A stretch of 64,000 nt of DNA from JAKFWF01 sp963750535 (GTDB taxonomy: Bacteria > Pseudomonadota > Alphaproteobacteria > Rhizobiales > Hyphomicrobiaceae). Location: positions 65,480 through 129,479 of the forward strand of contig CAVVRF010000043.1 of assembly GCA_963750535.1 (NCBI GenBank), read 5' to 3'. Positions 55,434 through 63,433 of the stretch are shown here, one piece after another (position 1 is the first letter of the stretch; each line of letters starts with the position of its first letter). Under the pieces are notes generated by a model. The model was not told where the DNA came from and did not search any database. It worked only from the letters and a program-made list of their open reading frames with translations. Position numbers and translations under genes: made by a program.

Positions 55434-55598
55434 CTAGTGTGGCGATTTCGAAGTCCGCTTCATACTCGCGGCATACTCCAGTGCGGACTTCGAAATCATA
55501 AGCCACACTAGAAGCTTGGATTTGCTAGTGTCCTTATCGATCGCGAAGTTCGTCCGATAGCCATGCGAATGAAGCGAACTTCGCGATCGGGACACTAG
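55434..55598. repeat. Double-hairpin dispersed element, copy 5
   Basis: 165 bp, nearly identical to copy 2: hairpin I 55434-55511, spacer AAGCTTGGATTTG, hairpin II 55525-55598. It sits 13 bases from the start codon of the DASS transporter, between it and the AI-2E gene that runs the same way, so it occupies the promoter/leader position. CGG flanks both ends. Confidence 0.92.
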
Positions 55599-55655
55599 CG
55601 GTTCGATTGCATGTGGCGCTGACGTCTCGTGGCGGATCATCGCCCTCAGAGCGGT

Positions 55656-56912
55656 CTAATTGGCCAATTGTTCCTCGCTCGGCGGCACGTATTGGGTGAG
55701 GAATTCCGCGATTGGAGCCAGCGGCTCGACACGCTCGCAGATGATCTTGAAGCTGGCAAGCAACGGCACCGCCAGCAGCACGCCGACGATGCCCCATAGC
55801 CAGCCCCACAACATGATGGCGATGAAGATCGCCACCGGGTTTAGCCGCAGTCCGCGTCCGAGCACGAGTGGTGTGATCACCTCGGCGGACAGGCCGGCCA
55901 GGATCAGCATGATGGCCGGAGCGGCAAGCGCCATTCCCAGGCTATCGAAGGTGATGACGCCCACGAATGTCAGTGTCGCTGTGCTCACGGCGGCCCCGAT
56001 GTAGGGCACGAAATTGAGAAGCGCGACAAGGGTTCCCCACAGCAGCGGGTTCGGTATGCCGAGCAGCGCCGTCACCACGCCCATTGCGACGCCGATGCCG
56101 GCATTCACCGCCGCGAATGTGAGAAGATAGTAAGAGATGTCGTCCTCCATCGCGCGGATGATCTCGACCGTCCGCTTCTTCTCTTTGAGCGTCGGAACAA
56201 TGGTCACCAGCTTGCGCAAAAAGATGTCGCCCGCCGTCAATAGAAAGAACAGCAGAAAGAACATCGACAGCATCGGCGCAAGCACTTGCGGCGTCCCGAA
56301 CACAATGTCGGTCAGCGCCGGACGCACGATCACGACTCGCTGCGGCCCCTTGCCAGCACCGGGATTCGCGGATTCCTGCAGTTGCTCTGCGGCCTTGGCG
56401 ATGCTTTCAAGCGGTCGTTTGAATGCCTGAAGCTCCTGTTCGATCTTGCGCAGGCCCTCGGGCACTTTCTCGACCCACGTTTGCACCGGGCCAGCCAATA
56501 CAACGACGCTGGCGGCAAGCAGGGCCAAAGTCGCGAGGACGACCAGCGCAGACGCCAGGGCGCGAGGAAGCTTCAGTCGCTCGAGCAGTTGGACTATCGG
56601 CGCCAGCAGCATGCTGAGCAGCACGGCCATGGCAATCGGAAGCAGCAGCGAGGCTGCAAAATAGAGGGCGTAGACGATCAGAAGAACGGCAATGAGGTAG
56701 AGAATGAGCGGCGTTTCGGTCTCGACCGCGATCGGCGCCGCCGCCGCTTGCACACCTTCTTCCTGATGGATTGCCCGAGCTGGCCGGGACGACCGCGCCG
56801 TGGGGTGCGACTGCCGAAATATCAAGTCAGGGTTGGCGACCGTTCTCGCCAACCCGAGATTGTCACGGATCCGGTCGACCGCGTGGCGAAGCCTCGAGGC
56901 GAAGTGGACCAT
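55656..56912 (-). CDS. AI-2E family transporter (PF01594)
   Basis: 418 residues. After a basic N-terminal segment of about 60 residues, eight membrane helices: LILYLIAVLLIVYALYFAAS, SALVVLATLALLAASVVVLA and others, with the family text PNPLLWGTLVALLNFVPYIGA and VAIFIAIMLWGWLWGIVGVLLAVPLLASFK. These proteins export small molecules or ions in some species; only a few have been linked to AI-2. Residues of about 150-200 form an extra periplasmic helical region. Confidence 0.92.
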   Translation of the reverse strand: MVHFASRLRHAVDRIRDNLGLARTVANPDLIFRQSHPTARSSRPARAIHQEEGVQAAAAPIAVETETPLILYLIAVLLIVYALYFAASLLLPIAMAVLLSMLLAPIVQLLERLKLPRALASALVVLATLALLAASVVVLAGPVQTWVEKVPEGLRKIEQELQAFKRPLESIAKAAEQLQESANPGAGKGPQRVVIVRPALTDIVFGTPQVLAPMLSMFFLLFFLLTAGDIFLRKLVTIVPTLKEKKRTVEIIRAMEDDISYYLLTFAAVNAGIGVAMGVVTALLGIPNPLLWGTLVALLNFVPYIGAAVSTATLTFVGVITFDSLGMALAAPAIMLILAGLSAEVITPLVLGRGLRLNPVAIFIAIMLWGWLWGIVGVLLAVPLLASFKIICERVEPLAPIAEFLTQYVPPSEEQLAN

Positions 56913-57234
56913 GGCAGCTACCCTTCATCGCGCTCGGTTCACCCGCAGCGCCAACGATATTGTCGGGCATGCACGTTTGCTGCGTCGACCTATCAACCAG
57001 CCACGGCGCAAATCGTTCCAGATCTGTCCCAGCAATCGCGACTTGCATCGCTACCTCTCGGACGCTGGTTCACGAAAATTGATGACTGACCCCGGGCCTG
57101 ACGGGAATTTCAACGCGACCGACGGAATACGGCATTTCGGGGCAGCCGAGCCGGCGCGGAACCATTCAATTTCGCGCGCATTCTCCTCTGTGTGTGGCTG
57201 CGCGCTGCACGTACCAAAAGCATTGGAGGTAATC
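56913..57234. promoter_or_regulatory. Divergent intergenic region
   Basis: 322 bases between the AI-2E gene and the DUF1236 gene, which are divergent. It should contain both promoters. Nothing specific was recognised. Confidence 0.4.
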
Positions 57235-58197
57235 ATGAAGCCGTACTTCACTGCCGCCGCAGCGGTTCTCGCGCTGGTCGCGAGCGCGTCCGTGGTTGCG
57301 GCACAACAATCCGAGGAGAAGAAGCAAGGCCCGGCCGCGCAGCAGCAAGACGGTGGCAGGGCCGGAAATGAAGAGAAGAGTCAGCGCAACCGGGGCCAGG
57401 CGGAAAAGGGGCGGAGGAGAAGAGGCCCCGCAGCGGCGAAGGAGAAGCAGGCCGAGCCCAAGCAGCCGGCGGCAAAGGAGAAGCAGGCCGAGCCCAAGCA
57501 GCCGGCGGCGAAGGAGAAGCAGGCCGAGCCCAAGCGGCCGGCGGCGAAGGAGAAGCAGGCCGAGCCCAAGCAGCCGGCGGCCAAGGAGAAGCAAGCCGAG
57601 CCCAAGCAGCCGGCAGCGAAGGAGCAGCAGGCCGGCACCAAGGAAGACCCGGCAGCACGGGTCCAGGTGACCGACGAGCAGCGCACTCGCATCCGCCAGA
57701 CAATCAATGTCGCCAACGTGCGGAAGGTGACGAACGTCAACTTTGCGATTGCAATCGGCACGCGCGTCCCAAGGGACATCCGGCTAAATGCAATTCCTGT
57801 GGCGGTGATCGGGTTTGCGCCGCAATTCCGGGACCACCGGTACTTCGTAGTTGATGACCGGATCTGTATCGTCCACCCGACGACCTACGTGATTGTCGCG
57901 GTTATCGACAATGACGGCGGTCCGCGAACCTCGGGTCAACAGGTTGCGCTCGAGCTCACGGCAGAAGAACGCCGGTTGATCCTGGCCAGGATTGACCGTG
58001 AGCGGTATCGGGCCGACGTCCCTGTGCGGTTGGCGCTCGGCGCCGAAGTGCCGGAGCGGGTCGAGCTGTATGCCTTCCCAGAGCCGGTGCTAGAGCGCGT
58101 TTCGAAGGTCCGGGACTTCCGGTTCATCGTGGTCGACCGTGACGTCGTTATCGTTGATCCAAACAGCCGCGGAGTGGCGCTGGTGATCAATCAGTAG
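57235..58197 (+). CDS. Secreted DUF1236 protein with a 12-residue tandem repeat
   Basis: 320 residues from ATG 57235 (GGAGG five bases upstream). A signal peptide ending SVVAAQQ is followed by a charged linker containing five full copies of the unit KEKQAEPKQPAA (36 bp each, 57439-57618) and a degenerate sixth. The C-terminal part has two DUF1236 domains (VPRDIRLNAIPVAVIGFAPQFRDHRYFVVDDRICIV and VPERVELYAFPEPVLERVSKVRDFRFIVVDRDVVIV). The family is periplasmic, of unknown function, and common in Hyphomicrobiales. The length of the repeat should vary between strains. Confidence 0.92.
   Translation: MKPYFTAAAAVLALVASASVVAAQQSEEKKQGPAAQQQDGGRAGNEEKSQRNRGQAEKGRRRRGPAAAKEKQAEPKQPAAKEKQAEPKQPAAKEKQAEPKRPAAKEKQAEPKQPAAKEKQAEPKQPAAKEQQAGTKEDPAARVQVTDEQRTRIRQTINVANVRKVTNVNFAIAIGTRVPRDIRLNAIPVAVIGFAPQFRDHRYFVVDDRICIVHPTTYVIVAVIDNDGGPRTSGQQVALELTAEERRLILARIDRERYRADVPVRLALGAEVPERVELYAFPEPVLERVSKVRDFRFIVVDRDVVIVDPNSRGVALVINQ
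57439..57618 (+). repeat. 36-bp tandem repeat within the DUF1236 gene
   Basis: Five in-frame units of 36 bp (57439, 57475, 57511, 57547, 57583), with few differences between them, encode the alanine/lysine/glutamate/proline linker of the DUF1236 protein. Continuous coding and no spacer rule out a CRISPR array. Confidence 0.9.
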
Positions 58198-58420
58198 CTC
58201 CGGACAACAAGACTTCGGCGAGGGCGGCTCGTCCGCACAGATTTCAAGTGTTCATTGCGGCCGCCCACCGATCCGGCGTCTGACTACGAGCATCTCGGCC
58301 TTGGTGCCCGTCAATCGCGGTGCCGGTTTGCGGCTTGACTAGCTGAGGGTCAACCCGCAACAATTCTCCGTACCCGGCACTGGGATCTTGATCCGTCAAA
58401 AAAACTTGGAGGGGACGTCG

Positions 58421-58546
58421 ATGCGTTTTTTGCGGTTCACTGCGTTTGCGGCTTTCACGATCTTTTCTCTGCCTCAGGCAATCGCTCAAACAGGCCTTCC
58501 ACTGCAAGCTGCGGGCGCAACCGAGGCGGTGACCCTCCCCCACTGA
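58421..58546 (+). pseudogene. 5' fragment of a secreted-protein gene cut by the IS element
   Basis: ATG 58421 has GGAGGGG upstream. It encodes MRFLRFTAFAAFTIFSLPQA followed by IAQTGLPLQAAGATEAV, a good signal peptide and mature start. The coding text then crosses the left end of the IS at 58530 and stops in it at 58546. The rest of the gene is missing on the other side of the IS. The family cannot be told from so few residues. Confidence 0.6.
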
Positions 58547-58588
58547 AAGGTCCAATTCGATGCATATATTTTCCGAGGAGGACAGCAC

Positions 58589-58867
58589 ATGCCGAGCAAG
58601 CGACACAAGCCTGAAGAGATTGTCACGAAGCTTCGCCAGGTCGACGTTCTGGTGGCGCAAGGCAAAACGGTGACCGACGCGATCCGGGCGATCGGCGTGA
58701 CCTATGTGACGTATTCCCGTTGGAAGCAGGAATACGGCGGACTAAAAACCGATCAGGTCAAACGACTGAAGGAGCTGGAGCAGGAGAATGCGCGCCTGCG
58801 TCGGGCGGTCTCTGATCTAACGCTGGACAAGCTGATCCTGACCGAGGCTGCCAAGGGAAACTACTAA
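58589..58867 (+). CDS. IS3-family transposase OrfA
   Basis: 92 residues: a helix-turn-helix of the Tnp_1 type (KPEEIVTKLRQVDVLVAQGKTVTDAIRAIGVTYVTYSRWKQEYGG) and a leucine-rich coiled coil (LKELEQENARLRRAVSDLTLDKLIL). An AGGAGG ribosome site is upstream. It ends at TAA 58865 just after the slippery heptamer G GGA AAC. Confidence 0.95.
   Translation: MPSKRHKPEEIVTKLRQVDVLVAQGKTVTDAIRAIGVTYVTYSRWKQEYGGLKTDQVKRLKELEQENARLRRAVSDLTLDKLILTEAAKGNY
58855..58861 (+). promoter_or_regulatory. Programmed -1 ribosomal frameshift site of the IS3-family element
   Basis: The heptamer G GGA AAC lies in phase with orfA (AAG GGA AAC TAC TAA). Slipping back one base would fuse OrfA to OrfB as ...EAAKGKLLSPARRRAVIEHV. 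IS3 elements make their active OrfAB transposase this way. Confidence 0.75.
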
Positions 58868-58899
58868 GCCCCGCGCGCCGGCGTGCCGTTATCGAGCAC

Positions 58900-59775
58900 G
58901 TGCGGCGCGAACTCCATGTGTCCGAGCGTCGTGCCTGCGCGGCACTCGGACAGCACCGCTCGACGCAGCGCAAGACGCCCCAGGGGCGTGACGACGAGGA
59001 GCGGCTGACCGCCGACATCGTCGAACTGGCGAGGCAGTATGGCCGCTACGGCTACCGCAAGATCGCGGAGCTGCTGCGAGCAACGGCCGGCTGGGTCGTC
59101 AACGACAAACGCGTCGAGCGGATCTGGAGACGAGAGGGGCTGAAAGTTCCCGCCAAACAACCCAAGCGCGGTCGGCTGTGGCTGGCGAACGGCTCTTGCG
59201 TCCGGCTGCGGCCCGAGCATCGCAATCACGTGTGGTCCTACGACTTCGTCGAGGATCGCACACACGACGGAAGGAAATACCGCATGCTCAACGTGATCGA
59301 TGAGTTTACGCACGAATGCATTGCGATACGCGTGTCACGGCGATTGAAGGCGATCGACGTCATCGACGTGCTGTCGGATCTGTTCATTCTGCGCGGCGTG
59401 CCCGGGCACATTCGATCGGACAACGGGCCGGAGTTCATCGCCAAGGCGCTGCAGGAGTGGATCGGCGCGGTCGGTGCCAAGACCGCCTACATCGCGCCCG
59501 GCAGTCCGTGGGAGAACGGCTTCGTCGAGAGTTTCAACGCTCGACTGCGGGACGAACTACTCAACGGCGAGATCTTCTACTCGTTGAAAGAGGCCCAGAT
59601 CATCATCGAGAGCTGGCGGCGCCATTACAATGCCGTGCGCCCGCATGCCTCGCTAGGATATCGGCCACCGGCACCGGAAGTGTTCGTGCCCGGCCTCGCC
59701 GCGTGGCCGTCTGCGCAACCCCGGCCAGCTCCGACGGCCACGCTCGGTCTGGCGCCAAGACCAACTCTAAACTAA
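58900..59775 (+). CDS. IS3-family transposase OrfB (integrase core)
   Basis: 291 residues from GTG 58900 (the -1 frame is open back to the slippery site, so most protein is probably made as an OrfAB fusion). The DDE triad is visible: D in VWSYDFVEDRTHDGRKYRML, D in HIRSDNGPEFIAKAL and E in GSPWENGFVESFNARLRDELL. An HTH_21 segment (YGRYGYRKIAELLRATAGWVVNDKRVERIWR) precedes it. The whole catalytic core is intact. Confidence 0.95.
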   Translation: MRRELHVSERRACAALGQHRSTQRKTPQGRDDEERLTADIVELARQYGRYGYRKIAELLRATAGWVVNDKRVERIWRREGLKVPAKQPKRGRLWLANGSCVRLRPEHRNHVWSYDFVEDRTHDGRKYRMLNVIDEFTHECIAIRVSRRLKAIDVIDVLSDLFILRGVPGHIRSDNGPEFIAKALQEWIGAVGAKTAYIAPGSPWENGFVESFNARLRDELLNGEIFYSLKEAQIIIESWRRHYNAVRPHASLGYRPPAPEVFVPGLAAWPSAQPRPAPTATLGLAPRPTLN

Positions 59776-59809
59776 CATTCCATCTGGACCACTCGATGGG
59801 GGCTGGTCA

Positions 59810-60404
59810 CGTCGATACGCGAGGGATGGGCGGCTACATCATCGCCGCCGGCAATCGCCTCGCGGACGGCCGCGAATACCACTTGGCCGGCCCGGCGCAT
59901 GACCTTGCCGCGGTCCGGCATGCACCGCGCGAACTCCTCTACCTCGCCGCCTTCAACGTCCGGGAGCGGACCGAAATCGCGGGTAATGCCCGGTTAGCTG
60001 CAGCCATCGATGCAGCGGGCCCGCCGGAGTGGCCGAGCATCATCGAGATGTTCAGGCGCGCCAAGGTGGATCGCATGGCAGCGCGGTCTGCGCCAGCATC
60101 GTTCGATGCCATGCGGCAGCAGGCGCTCAATGATCTGCAGCAGGCCGCGGCCGACTATTCCGGCCTGCCGGACGGCCGCCGCAACGGACTTTTCTCGGTG
60201 GCGTGCCGGCTTGTGAAATACGTCGTCAATGACGTGCTTACCGACGCGGAGCTGCGCAGCGCCTTGCGGGCTGCCGCAGCCGCCAACGGCGCCATTGGCG
60301 CTCATGGTCAGGTGTGGTTTGAAGGCGTAATCCGGCGCGCACTCGCCTACGGCGCCCGCGATGCCTTACCGCCGGTCGCCCGACGCTGCCGGCAGGTGGT
60401 GTGA
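59810..60404 (+). pseudogene. C-terminal part of a bifunctional DNA primase/polymerase (Prim-Pol), truncated by the IS
   Basis: The text HVDTRGMGGYIIAAGNRLADG begins at the IS border and matches the C-terminal half of archaeo-eukaryotic-type Prim-Pol domains (VDTRG.GGYI.A.GS). It continues with a helical region (KVDRMAARSAPASFDAMRQQ) to a stop at 60402. The N-terminal half with the catalytic aspartates is missing. It is the first gene of an island, followed at once by the DUF927 ATPase. Confidence 0.75.
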
Positions 60405-60405
60405 C

Positions 60406-62286
60406 ATGGGCGAGCGATCGACGACTTTACGCGTGGTCGGTGGCGCCGATGCCGCCCGCAAGAAACGCCGCCGCCCAGAACGCGTCGCAATGGTCTTCCG
60501 CCAGCGTCATGACGGCTGTCTGGAGGTGCTCTTCAACGGCGTCTGGATGCTAGTGTGCTCGCCGCTTCGTGTCGTTGCCATGATCCGCAACCCGGATGGA
60601 CACCAGTGGGGCAGCCTGGTCGATTTGGTAGATCCCGAAGGTCGAACGCACCGCATCGTGCTACCGGCCAGGCTCATGGCGGGCCGGGGTGAGGCGGCGC
60701 TCGATATCTTGCTGGATCGAGGTCTCAAGCTCGAGCCGGGCACCGAGACGCGCAATGCGCTGCTGCAGTATCTCAACGGCACGATGTGCGGCGACGGTAA
60801 ACCGCTGCCGTTGGCCCTTTCAGCGAGCCGGACCGGCTGGCATGGCAATGTTTTTGTCCTGCCGCATCGCGCGATTGGAGGGAGCGAGCTTGTCGTCTAT
60901 CAGCCGACTTCGGTCGTGGTCGCGGCCATCCGGCAAAAGGGTACGCTGGAGCACTGGCAGAGGGACGTGGCGGTGCCGGCGATCGGCAACAGTCGGCTGG
61001 TGGCCTCGCTATGCGCCGCATTCGCGTCGCCGTTGCTGGGCCCGATCGACTATGCCGAGGGGTTCGGGCTTCATTGGCGGGGAAGCTCGAGCACAGGCAA
61101 GACGACCGCGTTGGAAGTGGCCGGCAGTGTGTGGGGCGGTGGTGGGCTCAGGGGATACCGGCAAAGCTGGGAAGCGACAGCGAACGGCATTGAAAGCATG
61201 GCTGTGGCCCATTGCGACCTGCTGCTGTGCATCGACGAGCTGGGACAATGCCGACCGGAAGATGTCGCCCGTGTCGTCTATCAGCTCGCAGCAGGCACTG
61301 GCCGGCAGCGCGCCTTCCGCGATGGGCAAGGCGCGCCGCGACTTGACTGGCGGGTCATCTACCTGAGCACGGGTGAGATCAGCCTTGCCGACAAGTTGCG
61401 GCAGGCACGTGTACCTCTGCGTCCGATGGCCGGGCAGGCCGTGCGCTTCATCGAACTGCCTGCCGACGCCGGAGCCGGGTTCGGACTGTTCGAGACCGTG
61501 CCGGCGATGGAGGGACGACCGAGCCACGCCGAACGAGCGGGGACGCGCGTTCGCCGACAGCCTGGTGGCGGCGGCGCACAACACCTACGGCACCGCCGGC
61601 CCCGCCTTTATCGCGCGGCTTGTGGCCGACCGCGACAGCGCCCTTGCCCAGGTCCGGCGGTTGCTGGAGACGGTGGCGTCCGGAATGGTGCCGCCTGGGG
61701 CCGACGGCCAAGTGCAGCGCGTCGCCCGGCATCTGGCGCTCATCGCCGCCGCCGGCGAGGTGGCGACGGCGTTCGGCATCCTGCCGTGGCCGACCGGAGA
61801 GGCGACGCGGGCCGTCGAGCGGTGCTTTGCCGACTGGCTGCGCACGCGCGGCACTACCGGCTCGGCCGAGGCCGAGGATGTCGTGACGCACCTGCGTGCC
61901 ACCATCGAGCGCGATGGGGCATCCCGCTTTCAGCGGATCCGCTCGAACGATCTCGTCCACAACCGGATCGACTCGAAGGATCTCGTCCACAACCGGATCG
62001 GCTCGATCGATCTCTCCACAACCGGATCGGCTTCATCAAAGGGGGCGACGAGAATGCGATGTATTTCATCCCGCCCGAGAGCTGGAAAAGTCTCATGGCG
62101 GGCCGCGATCCCGATCGCGCAGCGCGGGTCCTACGCGAGAAGGGCATTCTGCAGCCAGGCGAGGACGGCCGACTGCAGCGCAAGGAGCGGGTTCCCGGCA
62201 GCAGTCACCCCCGGCGTGTCTACGCGATCTGCCATGTGGCGCTGTTCCGCGAGACCGGGGACGAGGAGGGCGGGCCCGATGCTTGA
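60406..62286 (+). CDS. DUF927-family helicase-like ATPase, with two compensating frameshifts
   Basis: Starts at ATG 60406, two bases after the Prim-Pol stop. Walker A is GSSSTGKTTALEVAGSVWGG near residue 226 and Walker B LLLCIDELGQ near 272. The DUF927 domain is intact to about residue 370. A +1 shift near 61515 moves the reading frame, and the next 165 residues (FADSLVAAAHNTYGTAGPAFIARLV...) lie in the second frame. A -1 shift at about 62014, inside a 30-bp triple repeat, returns to the first frame for MYFIPPESWKSLMAGRDP to the end. Such ATPases act with Prim-Pol proteins in plasmid and phage-satellite replication. Confidence 0.85.
   Translation: MGERSTTLRVVGGADAARKKRRRPERVAMVFRQRHDGCLEVLFNGVWMLVCSPLRVVAMIRNPDGHQWGSLVDLVDPEGRTHRIVLPARLMAGRGEAALDILLDRGLKLEPGTETRNALLQYLNGTMCGDGKPLPLALSASRTGWHGNVFVLPHRAIGGSELVVYQPTSVVVAAIRQKGTLEHWQRDVAVPAIGNSRLVASLCAAFASPLLGPIDYAEGFGLHWRGSSSTGKTTALEVAGSVWGGGGLRGYRQSWEATANGIESMAVAHCDLLLCIDELGQCRPEDVARVVYQLAAGTGRQRAFRDGQGAPRLDWRVIYLSTGEISLADKLRQARVPLRPMAGQAVRFIELPADAGAGFGLFETVPAMEGRPSHAERAGTRVRRQPGGGGAQHLRHRRPRLYRAACGRPRQRPCPGPAVAGDGGVRNGAAWGRRPSAARRPASGAHRRRRRGGDGVRHPAVADRRGDAGRRAVLCRLAAHARHYRLGRGRGCRDAPACHHRARWGIPLSADPLERSRPQPDRLEGSRPQPDRLDRSLHNRIGFIKGGDENAMYFIPPESWKSLMAGRDPDRAARVLREKGILQPGEDGRLQRKERVPGSSHPRRVYAICHVALFRETGDEEGGPDA
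61942..62030 (+). repeat. 30-bp tandem repeat (3 copies) inside the DUF927 gene
   Basis: Units at 61942-61971, 61972-62001 and 62002-62030. Each encodes about SNDLVHNRID. The third unit lacks one G (CTCTCC in place of CTCGTCC), which causes the -1 shift. Homologues appear to have this text once (family knowledge), so this is a local expansion. Confidence 0.85.
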
Positions 62287-62506
62287 CCTCGGTCCGGTGC
62301 GGGACCCGCGGTGCACGGCCGCGGTGGCGGATCCCCACTGTCCCCAGCCGGGGACAGCGCGGGGACGGACGAACCTGTTGAAAGTAATGATTGTTCCCAA
62401 TGTCCCCGGTGTCCCCGCGCAAATCAGGCTTGTCTATATCCCCGATGCCGCCGGGGCGATCGGGCGCGGCATGACACCTATCGATATGGAGACGGATCGC
62501 GCATGA
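62279..62506 (+). CDS. Small hypothetical protein of the island
   Basis: 75 residues from ATG 62279, overlapping the end of the DUF927 gene by eight bases and ending in ATGA with the next gene. The middle reads KVMIVPNVPGVPAQIRLVYI. No family is recognised; the tight overlaps favour real translation, while the G/C-rich boxes it covers make a regulatory role of the DNA equally possible. Confidence 0.5.
   Translation: MLDLGPVRDPRCTAAVADPHCPQPGTARGRTNLLKVMIVPNVPGVPAQIRLVYIPDAAGAIGRGMTPIDMETDRA
62338..62416. promoter_or_regulatory. Cluster of GTCCCC/GGGGAC boxes
   Basis: Five boxes in 79 bases: a perfect 20-bp palindrome CTGTCCCCAGCCGGGGACAG at 62338-62357, then GGGGAC at 62361-62366, GTCCCC at 62402-62407 and GTCCCC at 62411-62416. 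The number and symmetry suggest protein-binding sites, for a repressor or a replication initiator. That is inference. Confidence 0.4.
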
Positions 62507-63321
62507 AAGCCAACAGGACCGCCAAGACCGCGGGGCGTCAGGTCGCGGCAACGGTGCCAATGCCATCGCCGCCGTCGCGTTATGAGCCGACACCCCAGGA
62601 GAGTTCCGCCGCCGAACGCTTGCGGGAGCGGAGGCAGCAGGAGACACCAGCTCCCAGGTTCAAGATCGACCATGCGGATGGTATTGCTACGATCAGTGCT
62701 GATCATCCCGATCCGTCGTGCGCCTACACCCTTCTCGCCGATGCTCTGGGAACCGGTGACGTTGGGTTCGCCCAGGGCCTTCTGAACCAACTTGCGAGCG
62801 CGTCGCGGACCGGCAAGGAGCTGACCGCAGGCGAGGTGAATTTCATGATGGCAACGATCCGGGGCATCGCTCCGCGCGATGCGACCGAAGCTCTCCTCGC
62901 CACGCAAATGGCGGCGATCCACAACGCGACGATGATGGCCGCTCGCCGGCTCAATCATATCGAGACCATCGATCAGCAGGACTTGGCCAGCAACATGCTG
63001 AACAAATTGGCGCGCACCTTTGCGTCCCAGATCGACGCGCTGAAGCGTTACCGTGCCACCGGCGAGCAGAACGTCCGCGTGACGCATCAGCACGTCAGCG
63101 TGACGGCTGGCCAGGCCGTGGTCGGCATCAACCCGGGGGGAGGGGGAACCTATGAAAAATCGCGCCAATCCCATGCACCGTCTGAGACAGGCCAATCTGG
63201 CCCCTCGCTGCTCCGCCATGAGCAAGCGGTCCCGCTGCCGCTGCCAGGCACCGGCGGTGAAGGGCAAGAGTGTGTGTCGGATGCACGGAGCGCGCGCCGG
63301 AGCACCGACCGGCAAGGCTAA
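62503..63321 (+). CDS. Conserved island protein of unknown function
   Basis: 272 residues from ATG 62503, with ATGA overlap with the preceding gene. The central region (MMATIRGIAPRDATEALLATQMAAIHNATMMAARRLNHIETIDQQDLASNMLNKLARTFASQIDALKRYRATGEQNVRVTHQHV) resembles a family I recall upstream of HGGxSTG proteins in alphaproteobacterial mobile islands. Mostly helical. Its role is unknown; packaging or replication is plausible from context. Its 3' end overlaps the next gene. Confidence 0.75.
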   Translation: MKANRTAKTAGRQVAATVPMPSPPSRYEPTPQESSAAERLRERRQQETPAPRFKIDHADGIATISADHPDPSCAYTLLADALGTGDVGFAQGLLNQLASASRTGKELTAGEVNFMMATIRGIAPRDATEALLATQMAAIHNATMMAARRLNHIETIDQQDLASNMLNKLARTFASQIDALKRYRATGEQNVRVTHQHVSVTAGQAVVGINPGGGGTYEKSRQSHAPSETGQSGPSLLRHEQAVPLPLPGTGGEGQECVSDARSARRSTDRQG

Positions 63322-63433
63322 CGGCGCGTGGCGGGATGGTCGGTATTCAGAGGAAGCGAACGCGATGCGCCGCGAATTGGCCGATCTGCTCCGGCAATCG
63401 CGCGCGTTGCTCACCACGCTAGGAGAAGACTAA
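63152..63433 (+). CDS. HGGxSTG-type small Cys-rich protein
   Basis: 93 residues. It shows the family pattern of spaced cysteines and a basic HG motif: APRCSAMSKRSRCRCQAPAVKGKSVCRMHGARAGAPTGKANGAWRDGRYS. It resembles proteins encoded in phage-like islands next to small terminases. It overlaps the preceding gene by 170 bases in another frame, and its TAA overlaps the next ATG (TAATG). Confidence 0.75.
   Translation: MKNRANPMHRLRQANLAPRCSAMSKRSRCRCQAPAVKGKSVCRMHGARAGAPTGKANGAWRDGRYSEEANAMRRELADLLRQSRALLTTLGED

Larger units (their letters stand above)
58530..59809 (+). mobile_element. IS3-family insertion sequence
   Basis: About 1280 bp with imperfect 25-bp terminal inverted repeats (left TGACC..CCCCCA..GA..GGTCCA starting at 58530, right end at 59809; 19 of 25 positions match). 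It encodes OrfA and OrfB in -1 relation. No target-site duplication is visible: left flank ends GCGG, right flank begins CGTC. The left flank is a truncated secreted-protein gene and the right flank a truncated Prim-Pol gene, so the insertion was followed by deletion or recombination. Confidence 0.88.

Noticed and set aside
57439..57618. Possible CRISPR array
   Set aside because: The 36-bp units are contiguous with no spacers and encode an in-frame linker in a DUF1236 protein.
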